Below, one piece after another: positions 23,063-32,789 of a stretch of 40,847 nucleotides of DNA (its first letter is position 1; every line of letters begins with the position of its first letter). Made by a program: the position numbers and the translations under genes. The notes under the pieces were generated by a model. That model was not told the origin of the DNA, made no database searches, and worked only from the letters and a program-made list of their open reading frames with translations. Source of the DNA: JBDTMT01 sp033764095 (lineage in GTDB: Bacteria; Desulfobacterota; Binatia; HRBIN30; CADEER01); contig JANRJF010000157.1 of the NCBI GenBank assembly GCA_033764095.1, positions 1-40,847 on the forward strand. Reading direction: 5' to 3'.

Positions 23063-23353
23063 TCACATGTGCTCGCCCATCCGGTTGTACGTGCCCTCTT
23101 CGCCGACCGGCGTGTAGCCGAAGATCTTGTCGAGATACGGGCGAGAGATCACGTACTGGAAGGGGCGCATCACCAGCCACTCGACGCCGAAGCCGATCGG
23201 ATGGATGACGTAGTAAGCGAGACGCAGCGGATTGCTGAACGCGTCCTCGTACTCGTTCTCGTCCGAGTAGCGTTCGACGGCGCGCACCGAGGTCGCACCG
23301 ACGCTCAGAACCAACGCCGAGGCCAACATCACAGCCGCCACGAATCGCTTCAT
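23063..23353 (-). CDS. Small exported protein of unknown function
   Basis: A 96-residue protein. The ATG at 23353 sits 8 bases after AAGGAG; another ATG two codons earlier is too close to it. Residues 1-25 are a signal peptide (MKRFVAAVMLASALVLSVGA, then cleavage near VRA). The mature part is acidic then aromatic: NPLRLAYYVIHPIGFGVEW, FQYVISRPYLDKIFGYTP. From memory, similar short proteins with a PLRLxxYxxHPxG and RPxLDxxFGxTP pattern are widespread in deltaproteobacterial genomes, without known function. It is convergent with ddl and not obviously part of an operon. Confidence 0.75.
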   Translation of the reverse strand: MKRFVAAVMLASALVLSVGATSVRAVERYSDENEYEDAFSNPLRLAYYVIHPIGFGVEWLVMRPFQYVISRPYLDKIFGYTPVGEEGTYNRMGEHM

Positions 23354-23411
23354 CTGCATCTCTCCTTCGCGCTTGCAGTGTAGACGCCGACCAGAGGGCT
23401 GACAACCGCAA

Positions 23412-24212
23412 TTACGCGGCTTTATCCGGAGCATCGACCGAGAATCCAATGGCGCTGACCTGGCGCCCGGCGCGGCCGGCCGCGCCGCGATGGGAATAGA
23501 ACTCCTCGCCGGCGCAGGCCGTACACGGACCGGCGAAATGGATCTGCCCGGCCGGGACTCCCGCCTGGCGCAGCACGACGGCATTGGCCTGGCGCAGATC
23601 GAGCTGCCCGTGCGTGCCGGCCGGCTGCCAGGCGTCCGGCATGGCACCCCAACGGTCGAGGAACTGCTGGCCGATCTCGGTTTCGACCTGATAGCAGCAT
23701 CCGGCGATGGACGGCCCCAGGGCGATCTCCCAGGCCGACACCTCGATGCCGAAGGCCTGCCGCGCCGCCTGCAGCGCCTCGACCGCGATGCCGGCCAACG
23801 ACCCACGCCAGCCGGCGTGCACGGCCATCACCGCCCGCTCGGCAGCGGCGACGCCGAGCAACGGCACACAATCGGCGGTCAGGACACTCAGCCCCAGACC
23901 GGGCCGGTCCGTGATCAACGCATCTGCCTCGCCGACCTGATCGTCGGGCGCGACCACCCGCACCGTGCGGGTGCCGTGCACCTGTTGCATACGTACGAAG
24001 GTCAGACCCGGCAGGGTCCGTTCGACGCGGCGCCAGTTCTCGGCGACGTGCTCGGGTCGATCCCCGACCCGCGAGGAGACGTTGAGCGAGGCGAGCGGGC
24101 CCTGGCTCACGCCGCCGCGGCGGCCGCAGAAGCCGTGGGTCAGACCCGGGATGGTGGACCAGCTCGCGACGCGTACCAGTGGTGCGCCGCCGGTGTGGTC
24201 GGGCTCGATCAA
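23412..24212 (-). CDS. pgeF: Peptidoglycan editing factor PgeF / YfiH-type multicopper-like protein
   Basis: A 266-residue member of the YfiH/YlmD (laccase-domain, DUF152) family. PgeF proteins correct wrongly incorporated amino acids in peptidoglycan stems; some homologues also act as purine nucleoside phosphorylases. The metal-binding pattern is visible: QVHGTRTVRV, VLTADCVPLL and HAGWRGSLAGI, with a final GPSIAGCCYQV segment. Start choice is uncertain: a TTG at 24212 overlaps the upstream stop by four bases (TTGA), and the protein from there starts MIEPDHTGGAPLVRVASW. It is coupled to a 70-residue gene. No signal peptide is visible, so it acts in the cytoplasm. Confidence 0.88.
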   Translation of the reverse strand: MIEPDHTGGAPLVRVASWSTIPGLTHGFCGRRGGVSQGPLASLNVSSRVGDRPEHVAENWRRVERTLPGLTFVRMQQVHGTRTVRVVAPDDQVGEADALITDRPGLGLSVLTADCVPLLGVAAAERAVMAVHAGWRGSLAGIAVEALQAARQAFGIEVSAWEIALGPSIAGCCYQVETEIGQQFLDRWGAMPDAWQPAGTHGQLDLRQANAVVLRQAGVPAGQIHFAGPCTACAGEEFYSHRGAAGRAGRQVSAIGFSVDAPDKAA

Positions 24213-24421
24213 CGCAAGGGGCGCTTCACCAGAACGTCGCCGCCGATCGGCTCGCCCTTCGGCCCGGTCCGCTGGCCGCCGTGCTTCTTGAGCGTCGCCA
24301 GCGTGTCCGGGTTCACCCAGGGCACCCCGTACACGCACGGCTTGGCCTGTCCGTCCTCGTCGATCGCCTCGCTGCTCGGAAACCCGGCGCGTTGGAAGTT
24401 GCTGACAATGCGCTTACCCAT
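24209..24421 (-). CDS. Small conserved-looking protein of unknown function, coupled to pgeF
   Basis: A 70-residue frame from the ATG at 24421 (MGKRIVSNFQRAGFPSSEAI). It ends in a basic segment with KKHGGQRTGPKGEPIGGDVL. It has one central cysteine and no hydrophobic helix, so it should be soluble. No family is recognised. Its stop codon overlaps the likely pgeF start and a plausible promoter (TTGGCA-N17-TAGGGC) lies upstream, so it heads a two-gene operon. Confidence 0.6.
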   Translation of the reverse strand: MGKRIVSNFQRAGFPSSEAIDEDGQAKPCVYGVPWVNPDTLATLKKHGGQRTGPKGEPIGGDVLVKRPLR

Positions 24422-24459
24422 ACCGACTCGGCCTCGTTTCGCTGATCGTCCGACCGCGA

Positions 24460-24488
24460 GCCCTACCGCAAAGCGACGCGCGTGCCAA
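24460..24488 (-). promoter_or_regulatory. Promoter of the small gene/pgeF operon
   Basis: On the minus strand TTGGCA (24488-24483) and TAGGGC (24465-24460) are separated by 17 bases, giving a start near 24453, about 32 bases before the ATG at 24421. Its -35 lies 16 bases from the -35 of the divergent ileS promoter. Confidence 0.5.
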
Positions 24489-24504
24489 CGGCAGGCAACC
24501 GCAA

Positions 24505-24533
24505 TTGAACTGGTAGTACCGGGTTGGTAGAGC
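24505..24533 (+). promoter_or_regulatory. Promoter of ileS
   Basis: TTGAAC (24505-24510) and TAGAGC (24528-24533) are 17 bases apart, giving a start near 24540 and a leader of about 15 bases before the ATG at 24555. The leader is too short for a T-box, so ileS is not controlled in that way here. Confidence 0.55.
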
Positions 24534-24554
24534 GAGGATTCGCCCGCGCCGCTC

Positions 24555-27370
<2,816 letters not shown>

Positions 27371-27374
<4 letters not shown>

Positions 27375-27865
27375 GCAAGGCCGCCTTCGTCGCCGCCATC
27401 GCCGGCAGCGTCGTCGCGCTCGATCAACTCACCAAATGGCTGGTGCGGCGCGACATTCCGCTGCACGACGCGGTGCCGGTGGTACCCGGCTTCTTCGCCA
27501 TCACCCATGCCAGCAACCCGGGCGGCGCCTTCAGCCTGTTCGCCGGCGCGCACGAGTGGATCCGCCTGCCGTTCTTCCTGCTCGCGGCGACCATTGCGAT
27601 CGGCGTGCTGATGTACTTCGTGCGCCAGATCCCCGAGCAGCAGCGCTGGCTGTTGTTCGCCGTCGCCGGCGTGCTCGGCGGAGCGATCGGCAATCTGATC
27701 GATCGCATCGCCTTCGGCCACGTCACCGACTTCCTGCTGGTCTACTGGCGCTCGTTCTACTGGCCGGCGTTCAACGTCGCCGACTCGTTCATCAGCGTCG
27801 GCGTCACCATCCTCATCCTGCACTCGCTTTTCGCGTCCGACTCCAGTCACGAGTCGCACGCCTGA
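27371..27865 (+). CDS. lspA: Lipoprotein signal peptidase (signal peptidase II)
   Basis: A 164-residue inner-membrane aspartyl protease that cuts lipoprotein signal peptides before the lipid-modified cysteine. Four transmembrane helices are visible. The two catalytic aspartates lie in GNLIDRIAFG and FNVADSFISVG. LDQLTKWLV and the ITHASNPGGAFSLF segment are typical of the family. Its start overlaps the ileS stop by four bases. A predicted lipoprotein substrate is encoded at 12335-14428. Confidence 0.97.
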
Positions 27866-27885
27866 CGCGAGGCGGCGCCGCGCCG

Positions 27886-28614
27886 GTGGCCCGCATCGTC
27901 GTCTTCGCCGCGCTCGGGTGGGAATGTCAGCCGGCGCTGCGCGCCCTGCGCGGCGTGCGTCGCGAGGCGCGCCGCGACCTGCACGCCTGGCGCGGCCGCG
28001 CCGGTCGCGACGAGGTCCTGGTGGTGAAGACCGGCATGGGACCGCAACGCGCGGCGGCGGCCGCGGCGACGGTCGACCTCACCGGCTGCATGCAGGTGAT
28101 CTCCACCGGCTGCGCCGGCGGGCTCGCCGCCGATCTGCAGGTCGGCGACCTGGTCGTCGCCAGCGCGGTGCACGGCGACGACGGCGTCCGCGACACCGAC
28201 GCAACCCTGCGTGCGCGCGTCCTGGCACGTGCCGCCGAGCACGGTCTGCACATCCGCATCGGCGCCATCCGTTGCAGCGCCACCGTGCTCGGCTCGCCTG
28301 CCGCCAAGCGCGCCGCCGCCGCCGCGGGTCCGATCGCGGTCGAGATGGAAGGCACACCGCTGGTTGCCGCCGCGGCCGCCGCCGCAGTGCCCTTCCTGTC
28401 GGTGCGCGCCGTGCTCGACACGGCCGATGACGACCTCGCCGTGCTCGGCCACATCTCCGATCCGACCAGCGGCCGGGTGCGCCCGTTACGGCTGCTCAGC
28501 CACCTGGTCGGCCATCCGCAGGCGCTCGCCCAACTGCGCACCCTGCAGCGCGCCAAGCGCCTGGCGGACGATCGTCTGAGCGCCTTCTTCGCCGCCTGGC
28601 TCAGACAACCCTGA
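27886..28614 (+). CDS. hpnG: Hopanoid-associated phosphorylase HpnG
   Basis: A 242-residue nucleoside-phosphorylase/MTAN-fold protein starting GTG 20 bases after lspA. It has the conserved STGCAGGLAADLQVGDLVVA core, CSATVLGSPAAKRA and VEMEGTPLVAAAAAA, with the VEMEG purine-site glutamates. In hopanoid producers HpnG removes adenine from adenosylhopane made by HpnH, giving phosphoribohopane. Here it stands with ileS-lspA and is separated from shc, hpnCD, hpnE and hpnH by the promoter region at 28618-28735. The assignment rests on family pattern plus the hpn neighbourhood; a general nucleosidase remains possible. It is cytoplasmic. Confidence 0.82.
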   Translation: MARIVVFAALGWECQPALRALRGVRREARRDLHAWRGRAGRDEVLVVKTGMGPQRAAAAAATVDLTGCMQVISTGCAGGLAADLQVGDLVVASAVHGDDGVRDTDATLRARVLARAAEHGLHIRIGAIRCSATVLGSPAAKRAAAAAGPIAVEMEGTPLVAAAAAAAVPFLSVRAVLDTADDDLAVLGHISDPTSGRVRPLRLLSHLVGHPQALAQLRTLQRAKRLADDRLSAFFAAWLRQP

Positions 28615-28617
28615 GGC

Positions 28618-28735
28618 GCTGACCTGCAGGTCAGCACCTTGACTCGCCTACCTTTTTTCTCGTAGAAGCCCTGACCGCGCGGTTAGGATGCTGGTCAGTT
28701 CGCATGCCGCGCCGGCGAGCTGACCGAGAGGTTAG
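28618..28735. promoter_or_regulatory. Three-copy palindromic operator array CTGACC-N4-GGTYAG
   Basis: Copy 1 is an 18-bp perfect palindrome (28618-28635, GCTGACCTGCAGGTCAGC). Copy 2 is CTGACCGCGCGGTTAG (28671-28686) and copy 3 is CTGACCGAGAGGTTAG (28720-28735). Starts are 52 and 49 bases apart, close to five helical turns. A lone half-site GGTCAG lies at 28693-28698. The copies sit just upstream of the -35, just after the -10 and over the ribosome-binding region of the next gene. The array precedes the mevalonate/hopanoid operon. This arrangement suits a repressor dimer bound cooperatively; the regulator itself is not in the window. Confidence 0.75.
28639..28668 (+). promoter_or_regulatory. 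Promoter of the isoprenoid-hopanoid operon
   Basis: TTGACT (28639-28644) and TAGAAG (28663-28668) are 18 bases apart, with a T-rich spacer in a GC-rich region. Transcription would start near 28675, inside operator copy 2. The T6 run in the spacer could alternatively belong to a weak terminator after hpnG. Confidence 0.6.
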
Positions 28736-28737
28736 GG

Positions 28738-29721
28738 ATGGACGAAGCGGTCGCTCGAGCCAACAGCAACGTCGCTCTGGTGCAGTCCTGGGGGGCGCGC
28801 CTGCCCGAGCTGAACCTGCCCTACACCGGCAGCATTTCACTGACGCTCGATGGCCCCTGCAGCACCGTACGCTGGAGCAATCGGCCCGACCTGGCGACCG
28901 ACCGCATCACCATCGACGACCGACCGGCACAGGGGGCGAGCGCGCTCCGACTGCAAGCATACGTCGACCTGGTGCGTCGCGCCGGCGCCGGGCGCAGCCC
29001 GTGCGAGGTCACCATCGAGACCACGCCTGGCGGGGTTCCGGGCGTCGGCCGCTCGACCGCCACCTTCGCCGCCCTCGCGCTGGCCGGGAGCGCGGCGCTC
29101 GGCCGGCGCCCGACGCCACGCGAACTCTCCATCCTGGCGCGGCGTGGCACCGGCTCGGCCGCGCGCTCGGTGTTCGGCGGGTTCGTCGAGAGCGTCGGCG
29201 GCGAGCTCGGCGACGGGTCCGACTGCTACGCCGAGCCGCTTGCTGAACCGCAGCATTGGCCGCTCGCGGCGCTGATCGCGGTCGTCGAGTGCGACGCCGC
29301 GACGCCGCGCGCGACGGTCTCGGCGCACGACCTCAAGCGCTCGCCGTTCTTCCCTGCCTGGTTGGAAGCACACGACGACGATCTCGAGGCGGTGCGCGAC
29401 GCCATCCTGGCGCGCGACCTCGACCGACTCGGCCGCGCGATGGAGCACAACTGTCTGAAGGCGCGCGCCGTCGCCCTGGCGGCCGCTCCGCCGATCATCA
29501 GTTGGGCGCCGGCGACGCTGGCAGTGATCGAGCGCGTGCACGCGCTGCGCGCCGCCGGCCGCGGCGCGTATTTCACCGTCGGCGCCGGCCCGCACGTCAC
29601 CGTCCTCTGTGCTCCCGACGACAGCGCACCGGTCGCGCACGCCCTGGCCAACGTCGCCGGCGTCGCCCACGTCGTACGCACGCGGCCGGGCGGCGCCGCC
29701 GAGCTGGTGCAGCGCGCATGA
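28738..29721 (+). CDS. Diphosphomevalonate-decarboxylase homologue with altered active site
   Basis: A 327-residue GHMP-fold protein. Family signatures of mevalonate diphosphate decarboxylase are clear: ARANSNVALVQSWGARLPEL, then LNLPYTGSISLTLDG, and GTGSAARSVFGGFVES (138-152) with the conserved Arg143. Canonical enzymes read IKYWGK at the first site; here it is VQSWGA, so Lys is replaced by Gln16. The phosphate-loop GLASSA is GVGRST (102-107). The DAGPN motif holding the catalytic Asp reads GAGPH with Gly282. The usual decarboxylase chemistry may be lost or changed. Alternatives are a mevalonate 3-kinase-like or related isoprenoid enzyme. It is coupled to fni by ATGA overlap, and operator copy 3 covers its ribosome-binding region. 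Confidence 0.82.
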   Translation: MDEAVARANSNVALVQSWGARLPELNLPYTGSISLTLDGPCSTVRWSNRPDLATDRITIDDRPAQGASALRLQAYVDLVRRAGAGRSPCEVTIETTPGGVPGVGRSTATFAALALAGSAALGRRPTPRELSILARRGTGSAARSVFGGFVESVGGELGDGSDCYAEPLAEPQHWPLAALIAVVECDAATPRATVSAHDLKRSPFFPAWLEAHDDDLEAVRDAILARDLDRLGRAMEHNCLKARAVALAAAPPIISWAPATLAVIERVHALRAAGRGAYFTVGAGPHVTVLCAPDDSAPVAHALANVAGVAHVVRTRPGGAAELVQRA

Positions 29722-30806
29722 CCGCCGCCGAGCGCGCCGCCATCGCGGCGCCCAGCCTGCTGCACGAGCGCAAGCGCTCGCACCTCGACCTGTGCGCGCG
29801 CGAAGCGGTCGAGCACGCCGCCAAGACGACGTTGTTCGAGGAGGTCGAGCTGATCCACAACGCGCTGCCCGAGCTGGCGCTGGCCGACATCGACGTCGGC
29901 ACGACCTTCCTCGGCAAGCGCCTGCGCGCGCCGCTGCTGATCACCGGCATGACCGGCGGCACCGACGAGGCCGGCGCCGTCAATCGCGACCTCGCCGCGG
30001 TCGCCGAGCGCGCCGGCATCGCCTTCGGCCTCGGCAGCCAGCGCGTCATGCAGCGCGATCCCTCGACCGCACACACCTTCTCGGTGCGCGCGGTGGCGCC
30101 GTCGGTGCTGCTGCTCGCCAACCTTGGCCTGACCCAGGCGGCGCGCCAATCAACCGCGGCCGTCGCGGTGCTCGCCGAAGCGGTCGATGCGGACGCGGTC
30201 TGCCTGCACCTCAACCCGGCGCAGGAGCTGGTGCAGCCGGAGGGCGACCGCGATTTCCGCGGCGGCCTGGCGGCGGTGCGCCGCCTCTGCCGCGAGCTGC
30301 CGGTTCCAGTCGTGGTGAAGGAAACCGGCTGCGGCATCTCGCGCGCGGTCGGCGAGGCGTTACGCGACGCCGGCGTGCGACACATCGACGTCGCCGGCGC
30401 CGGCGGCACCTCCTGGGTGCGGGTCGAAGCGCTGCGCGCCGACGCCCCGCAACGCGCGCTCGGCGATGCGCTTGCCGCCTGGGGCATCCCGACTGCCGCG
30501 TCGCTGGCGATGCTCGACGGCCTCGAGCTCGAGCTGATCGCCAGCGGCGGCATGCGCGACGGGCTGGAGATGGCCAAGGCCATCGCGCTCGGCGCGCGTC
30601 TCTGCGGCGCTGCGCTGCCGATCTTCCGCGCCTACCGCGCCGGCGGCCCCGACGCGGCCGCGGCCTGGATCGCGCGCGCCATCGCCGAGCTGAAAGCCGC
30701 CTTGCTGCTCACCGGCGCCGCCGACCTGGACGCCCTGCGCCGCCAGCCGGTGCTGCTCGGTCCACGTCTGCGCGCCTGGGCGAGCGCCGCCGCCGCGACC
30801 CCCTGA
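29718..30806 (+). CDS. fni: Type 2 isopentenyl-diphosphate delta-isomerase
   Basis: A 362-residue FMN-dependent TIM-barrel enzyme that interconverts isopentenyl and dimethylallyl diphosphate. Signatures are HERKRSHLDLC near the N-terminus, LITGMTGGTDEAG, GLGSQRVM, the catalytic glutamine region LNPAQELVQPEGDRDF, VKETGCGIS and VAGAGGTSWVRVE. FMN and NAD(P)H are the usual cofactors. Its start overlaps the stop of the decarboxylase-like gene (ATGA at 29718-29721), and shc begins 15 bases after its stop. The pairing with a mevalonate-pathway homologue in a hopanoid operon suggests a dedicated supply of prenyl precursors. Confidence 0.95.
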   Translation: MTAAERAAIAAPSLLHERKRSHLDLCAREAVEHAAKTTLFEEVELIHNALPELALADIDVGTTFLGKRLRAPLLITGMTGGTDEAGAVNRDLAAVAERAGIAFGLGSQRVMQRDPSTAHTFSVRAVAPSVLLLANLGLTQAARQSTAAVAVLAEAVDADAVCLHLNPAQELVQPEGDRDFRGGLAAVRRLCRELPVPVVVKETGCGISRAVGEALRDAGVRHIDVAGAGGTSWVRVEALRADAPQRALGDALAAWGIPTAASLAMLDGLELELIASGGMRDGLEMAKAIALGARLCGAALPIFRAYRAGGPDAAAAWIARAIAELKAALLLTGAADLDALRRQPVLLGPRLRAWASAAAATP

Positions 30807-30821
30807 ACGACGAGGAGACGC

Positions 30822-32789
30822 ATGCAGACCGCCACCCACTCCGCCACCGCTTCGCGCCGCGCCGACGACGCCCCGGCCACCACGCACCTCGACGCGGCCA
30901 TCGCGCGCAGCCAGGCCGCCTTCCTGCGCCAGCAGCACCGCGAGGGCTACTGGCACGCGCCACTCGAAGCCAACGTCTCGATGGACGCGCAGTATCTCTT
31001 CTTCAATCGCTTCATGGGACGACAGATGACGCGCATCGACCGGCGCATCGTCGATCACATGCTGGCGACGCAATCGACCGACGGCAGCTGGCCGCTCTAC
31101 GCCGGTGGCCCCGGCCACCTGAGCGACACGATCGAGGCCTATTTCGCCCTCAAGCTCGCCGGCCTCTCCGCCGACGAGCCGGCATTGGCGCGGGCGCGCG
31201 AGTTCATCCGCGCCGGCGGCGGCCTGGCGCGCGCCGGTGTGTTCACGCGCACCTTCCTCGCCTACTTCGGCCAGTTCCCCTGGCCGGCGCTGCCGGCGAT
31301 GCCGGTCGAGCTGGTGCTGCTGCCGCCGTGGTTCCCGATCAACATCTACGCGCTGTCGAGCTGGGCGCGCGAGACGGTCGTACCGCTGACCGTGCTGATG
31401 GCGAAGCGACCGCAGATCGCGATTGCGCCGCACGAACGCCTCGACGAGCTGTGGCTGGCGCCACCCGCGGCCTCCGATCTCGGCTACCCGCGCAGTCGCG
31501 AACTGATCACCTGGCGCAACGCCTTCCTGGCGCTCGACGCGACGTTGAAGCAGCTCGGACGCAGCCCCTGGAAGCCGCTGCGCCGCCGCGCCCTGGCGCG
31601 CGCCGAGCAGTGGATCCTCGACCGCCAGGACGTCAACGGTGGCTGGGGCGGCATCCAACCGCCGATGCTGAACTGCGTGATGGCGCTGCGCGCACTCGGC
31701 TATCCCGACTCGCACCCCGCCATCGCCAGGGGCGTACAAGCGATCGACGACTTCGTCATCGCCGACGGCGACCAGCTGTTCTTCCAGCCGTGCGTGTCGC
31801 CGACCTGGGACACCGCGCTGATGGCCAAGGCGCTGCTCGAGTCCGGCGTGCCGTCCGACCATCCGGCGCTGCGGCGCGCCGCCGACTGGCTGATCGACAA
31901 CCAGATCTTCAAGCCAGGCGACTGGTCGGTCTACAACCCGGACCTCGAGCCAGGGGGCTGGGCCTTCGAGTTCGCCAACGACTGGTACCCCGACGTCGAC
32001 GACAGCGCCGTCATCCTCATGGTGCTGAAGCGCATCGCGCGCAGCGACGACGCCCGCGCCGATCGCGCCGTCGCCGCCGGCATGAACTGGGTGCTCGGCA
32101 TGCAGAGCCGCAACGGCGGCTGGGGCGCCTTCGACACCGACAACGACCGCGCGTTCCTCAACCAGATCCCGTTCGCCGACATGGAGGCGATGATCGACCC
32201 GCCGACCGAGGACCTCACCGGCCGGCTGCTCGAGCTCATGGGTACCTATGGTCACGACCTGCGCTTCAACCGCGCCCGCCGCGGCCGCGACTTCCTGCTG
32301 CGCACGCAGCGCGCCGACGGCTCGTGGTGGGGACGCTGGGGCTGCAACTTCATCTACGGCACCTGGTCGGCGCTGGCCGGCCTGCGCGCGATCGGCGACG
32401 ACGTCGGCGCCGCGCACATCCAGCGCGCCGTCGCCTGGCTCAAATCGCGCCAGAACGACGACGGCGGCTGGGGCGAGACGATGGCGTCGTACGACGACGA
32501 ACGCCTGGCCGGCCGCGGCGAGTCCACCGCATCGCAGACGGCGTGGGCGATCCTCGGCCTGCTCGCCGGCGAGGCCGAGGTGTCCGACGCCGTGCGGCGC
32601 GGCGTCGACTATCTGGTCGCCCGCCAGCGCGGCGACGGCCAGTGGGACGAGGCGCTGTTCACCGGCACCGGATTCCCGCGCCACTTCTACCTGCGCTACG
32701 ACATGTACCGGAACTACTTCCCGTTGATGGCGCTCGGCGCGGCGCGCCGCCGCCTGCGCGACGGCGACGACTGGTCCCCGGCGGCATGA
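30822..32789 (+). CDS. shc: Squalene-hopene cyclase
   Basis: A 655-residue terpene cyclase that folds squalene into hopene and hopanol at the membrane. The acid motif DVDD lies at 391-394. Several QW repeats stabilise the barrel: QSTDGSW, QDVNGGWGG, QSRNGGWGAFDTDN, QRADGSWWGRWG, QNDDGGWGE and QRGDGQWDEALF. The C-terminus GFPRHFYLRYDMYRNYFPL is typical. The length fits the family. A Shine-Dalgarno-like GACGAGGAG lies just before the ATG, and the stop overlaps the hpnCD start (ATGA). It is the product-forming step of the operon. Confidence 0.98.
   Translation: MQTATHSATASRRADDAPATTHLDAAIARSQAAFLRQQHREGYWHAPLEANVSMDAQYLFFNRFMGRQMTRIDRRIVDHMLATQSTDGSWPLYAGGPGHLSDTIEAYFALKLAGLSADEPALARAREFIRAGGGLARAGVFTRTFLAYFGQFPWPALPAMPVELVLLPPWFPINIYALSSWARETVVPLTVLMAKRPQIAIAPHERLDELWLAPPAASDLGYPRSRELITWRNAFLALDATLKQLGRSPWKPLRRRALARAEQWILDRQDVNGGWGGIQPPMLNCVMALRALGYPDSHPAIARGVQAIDDFVIADGDQLFFQPCVSPTWDTALMAKALLESGVPSDHPALRRAADWLIDNQIFKPGDWSVYNPDLEPGGWAFEFANDWYPDVDDSAVILMVLKRIARSDDARADRAVAAGMNWVLGMQSRNGGWGAFDTDNDRAFLNQIPFADMEAMIDPPTEDLTGRLLELMGTYGHDLRFNRARRGRDFLLRTQRADGSWWGRWGCNFIYGTWSALAGLRAIGDDVGAAHIQRAVAWLKSRQNDDGGWGETMASYDDERLAGRGESTASQTAWAILGLLAGEAEVSDAVRRGVDYLVARQRGDGQWDEALFTGTGFPRHFYLRYDMYRNYFPLMALGAARRRLRDGDDWSPAA

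Noticed and set aside
24534..24554. T-box or other leader control of ileS
   Set aside because: The predicted leader is only about 15 bases, too short for a T-box, and no specifier stem or T-box sequence is seen.
28618..28658. Operator copy 1 with the T6 run read as an intrinsic terminator for hpnG
   Set aside because: The T-run starts 17 bases after the stem and lies in a promoter spacer; the two further copies of the dyad point to an operator, though a weak termination role is not excluded.
30360..32684. 774-codon minus-strand open frame opposite fni and shc
   Set aside because: Antisense of conserved enzymes; low-complexity composition and no recognised domain.
29609..32785. Very long upstream extension in frame with the HpnC-HpnD gene
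   Set aside because: The upstream part is an Arg-rich out-of-frame reading of fni and shc; the true start is the ATG at 32786 overlapping the shc stop.
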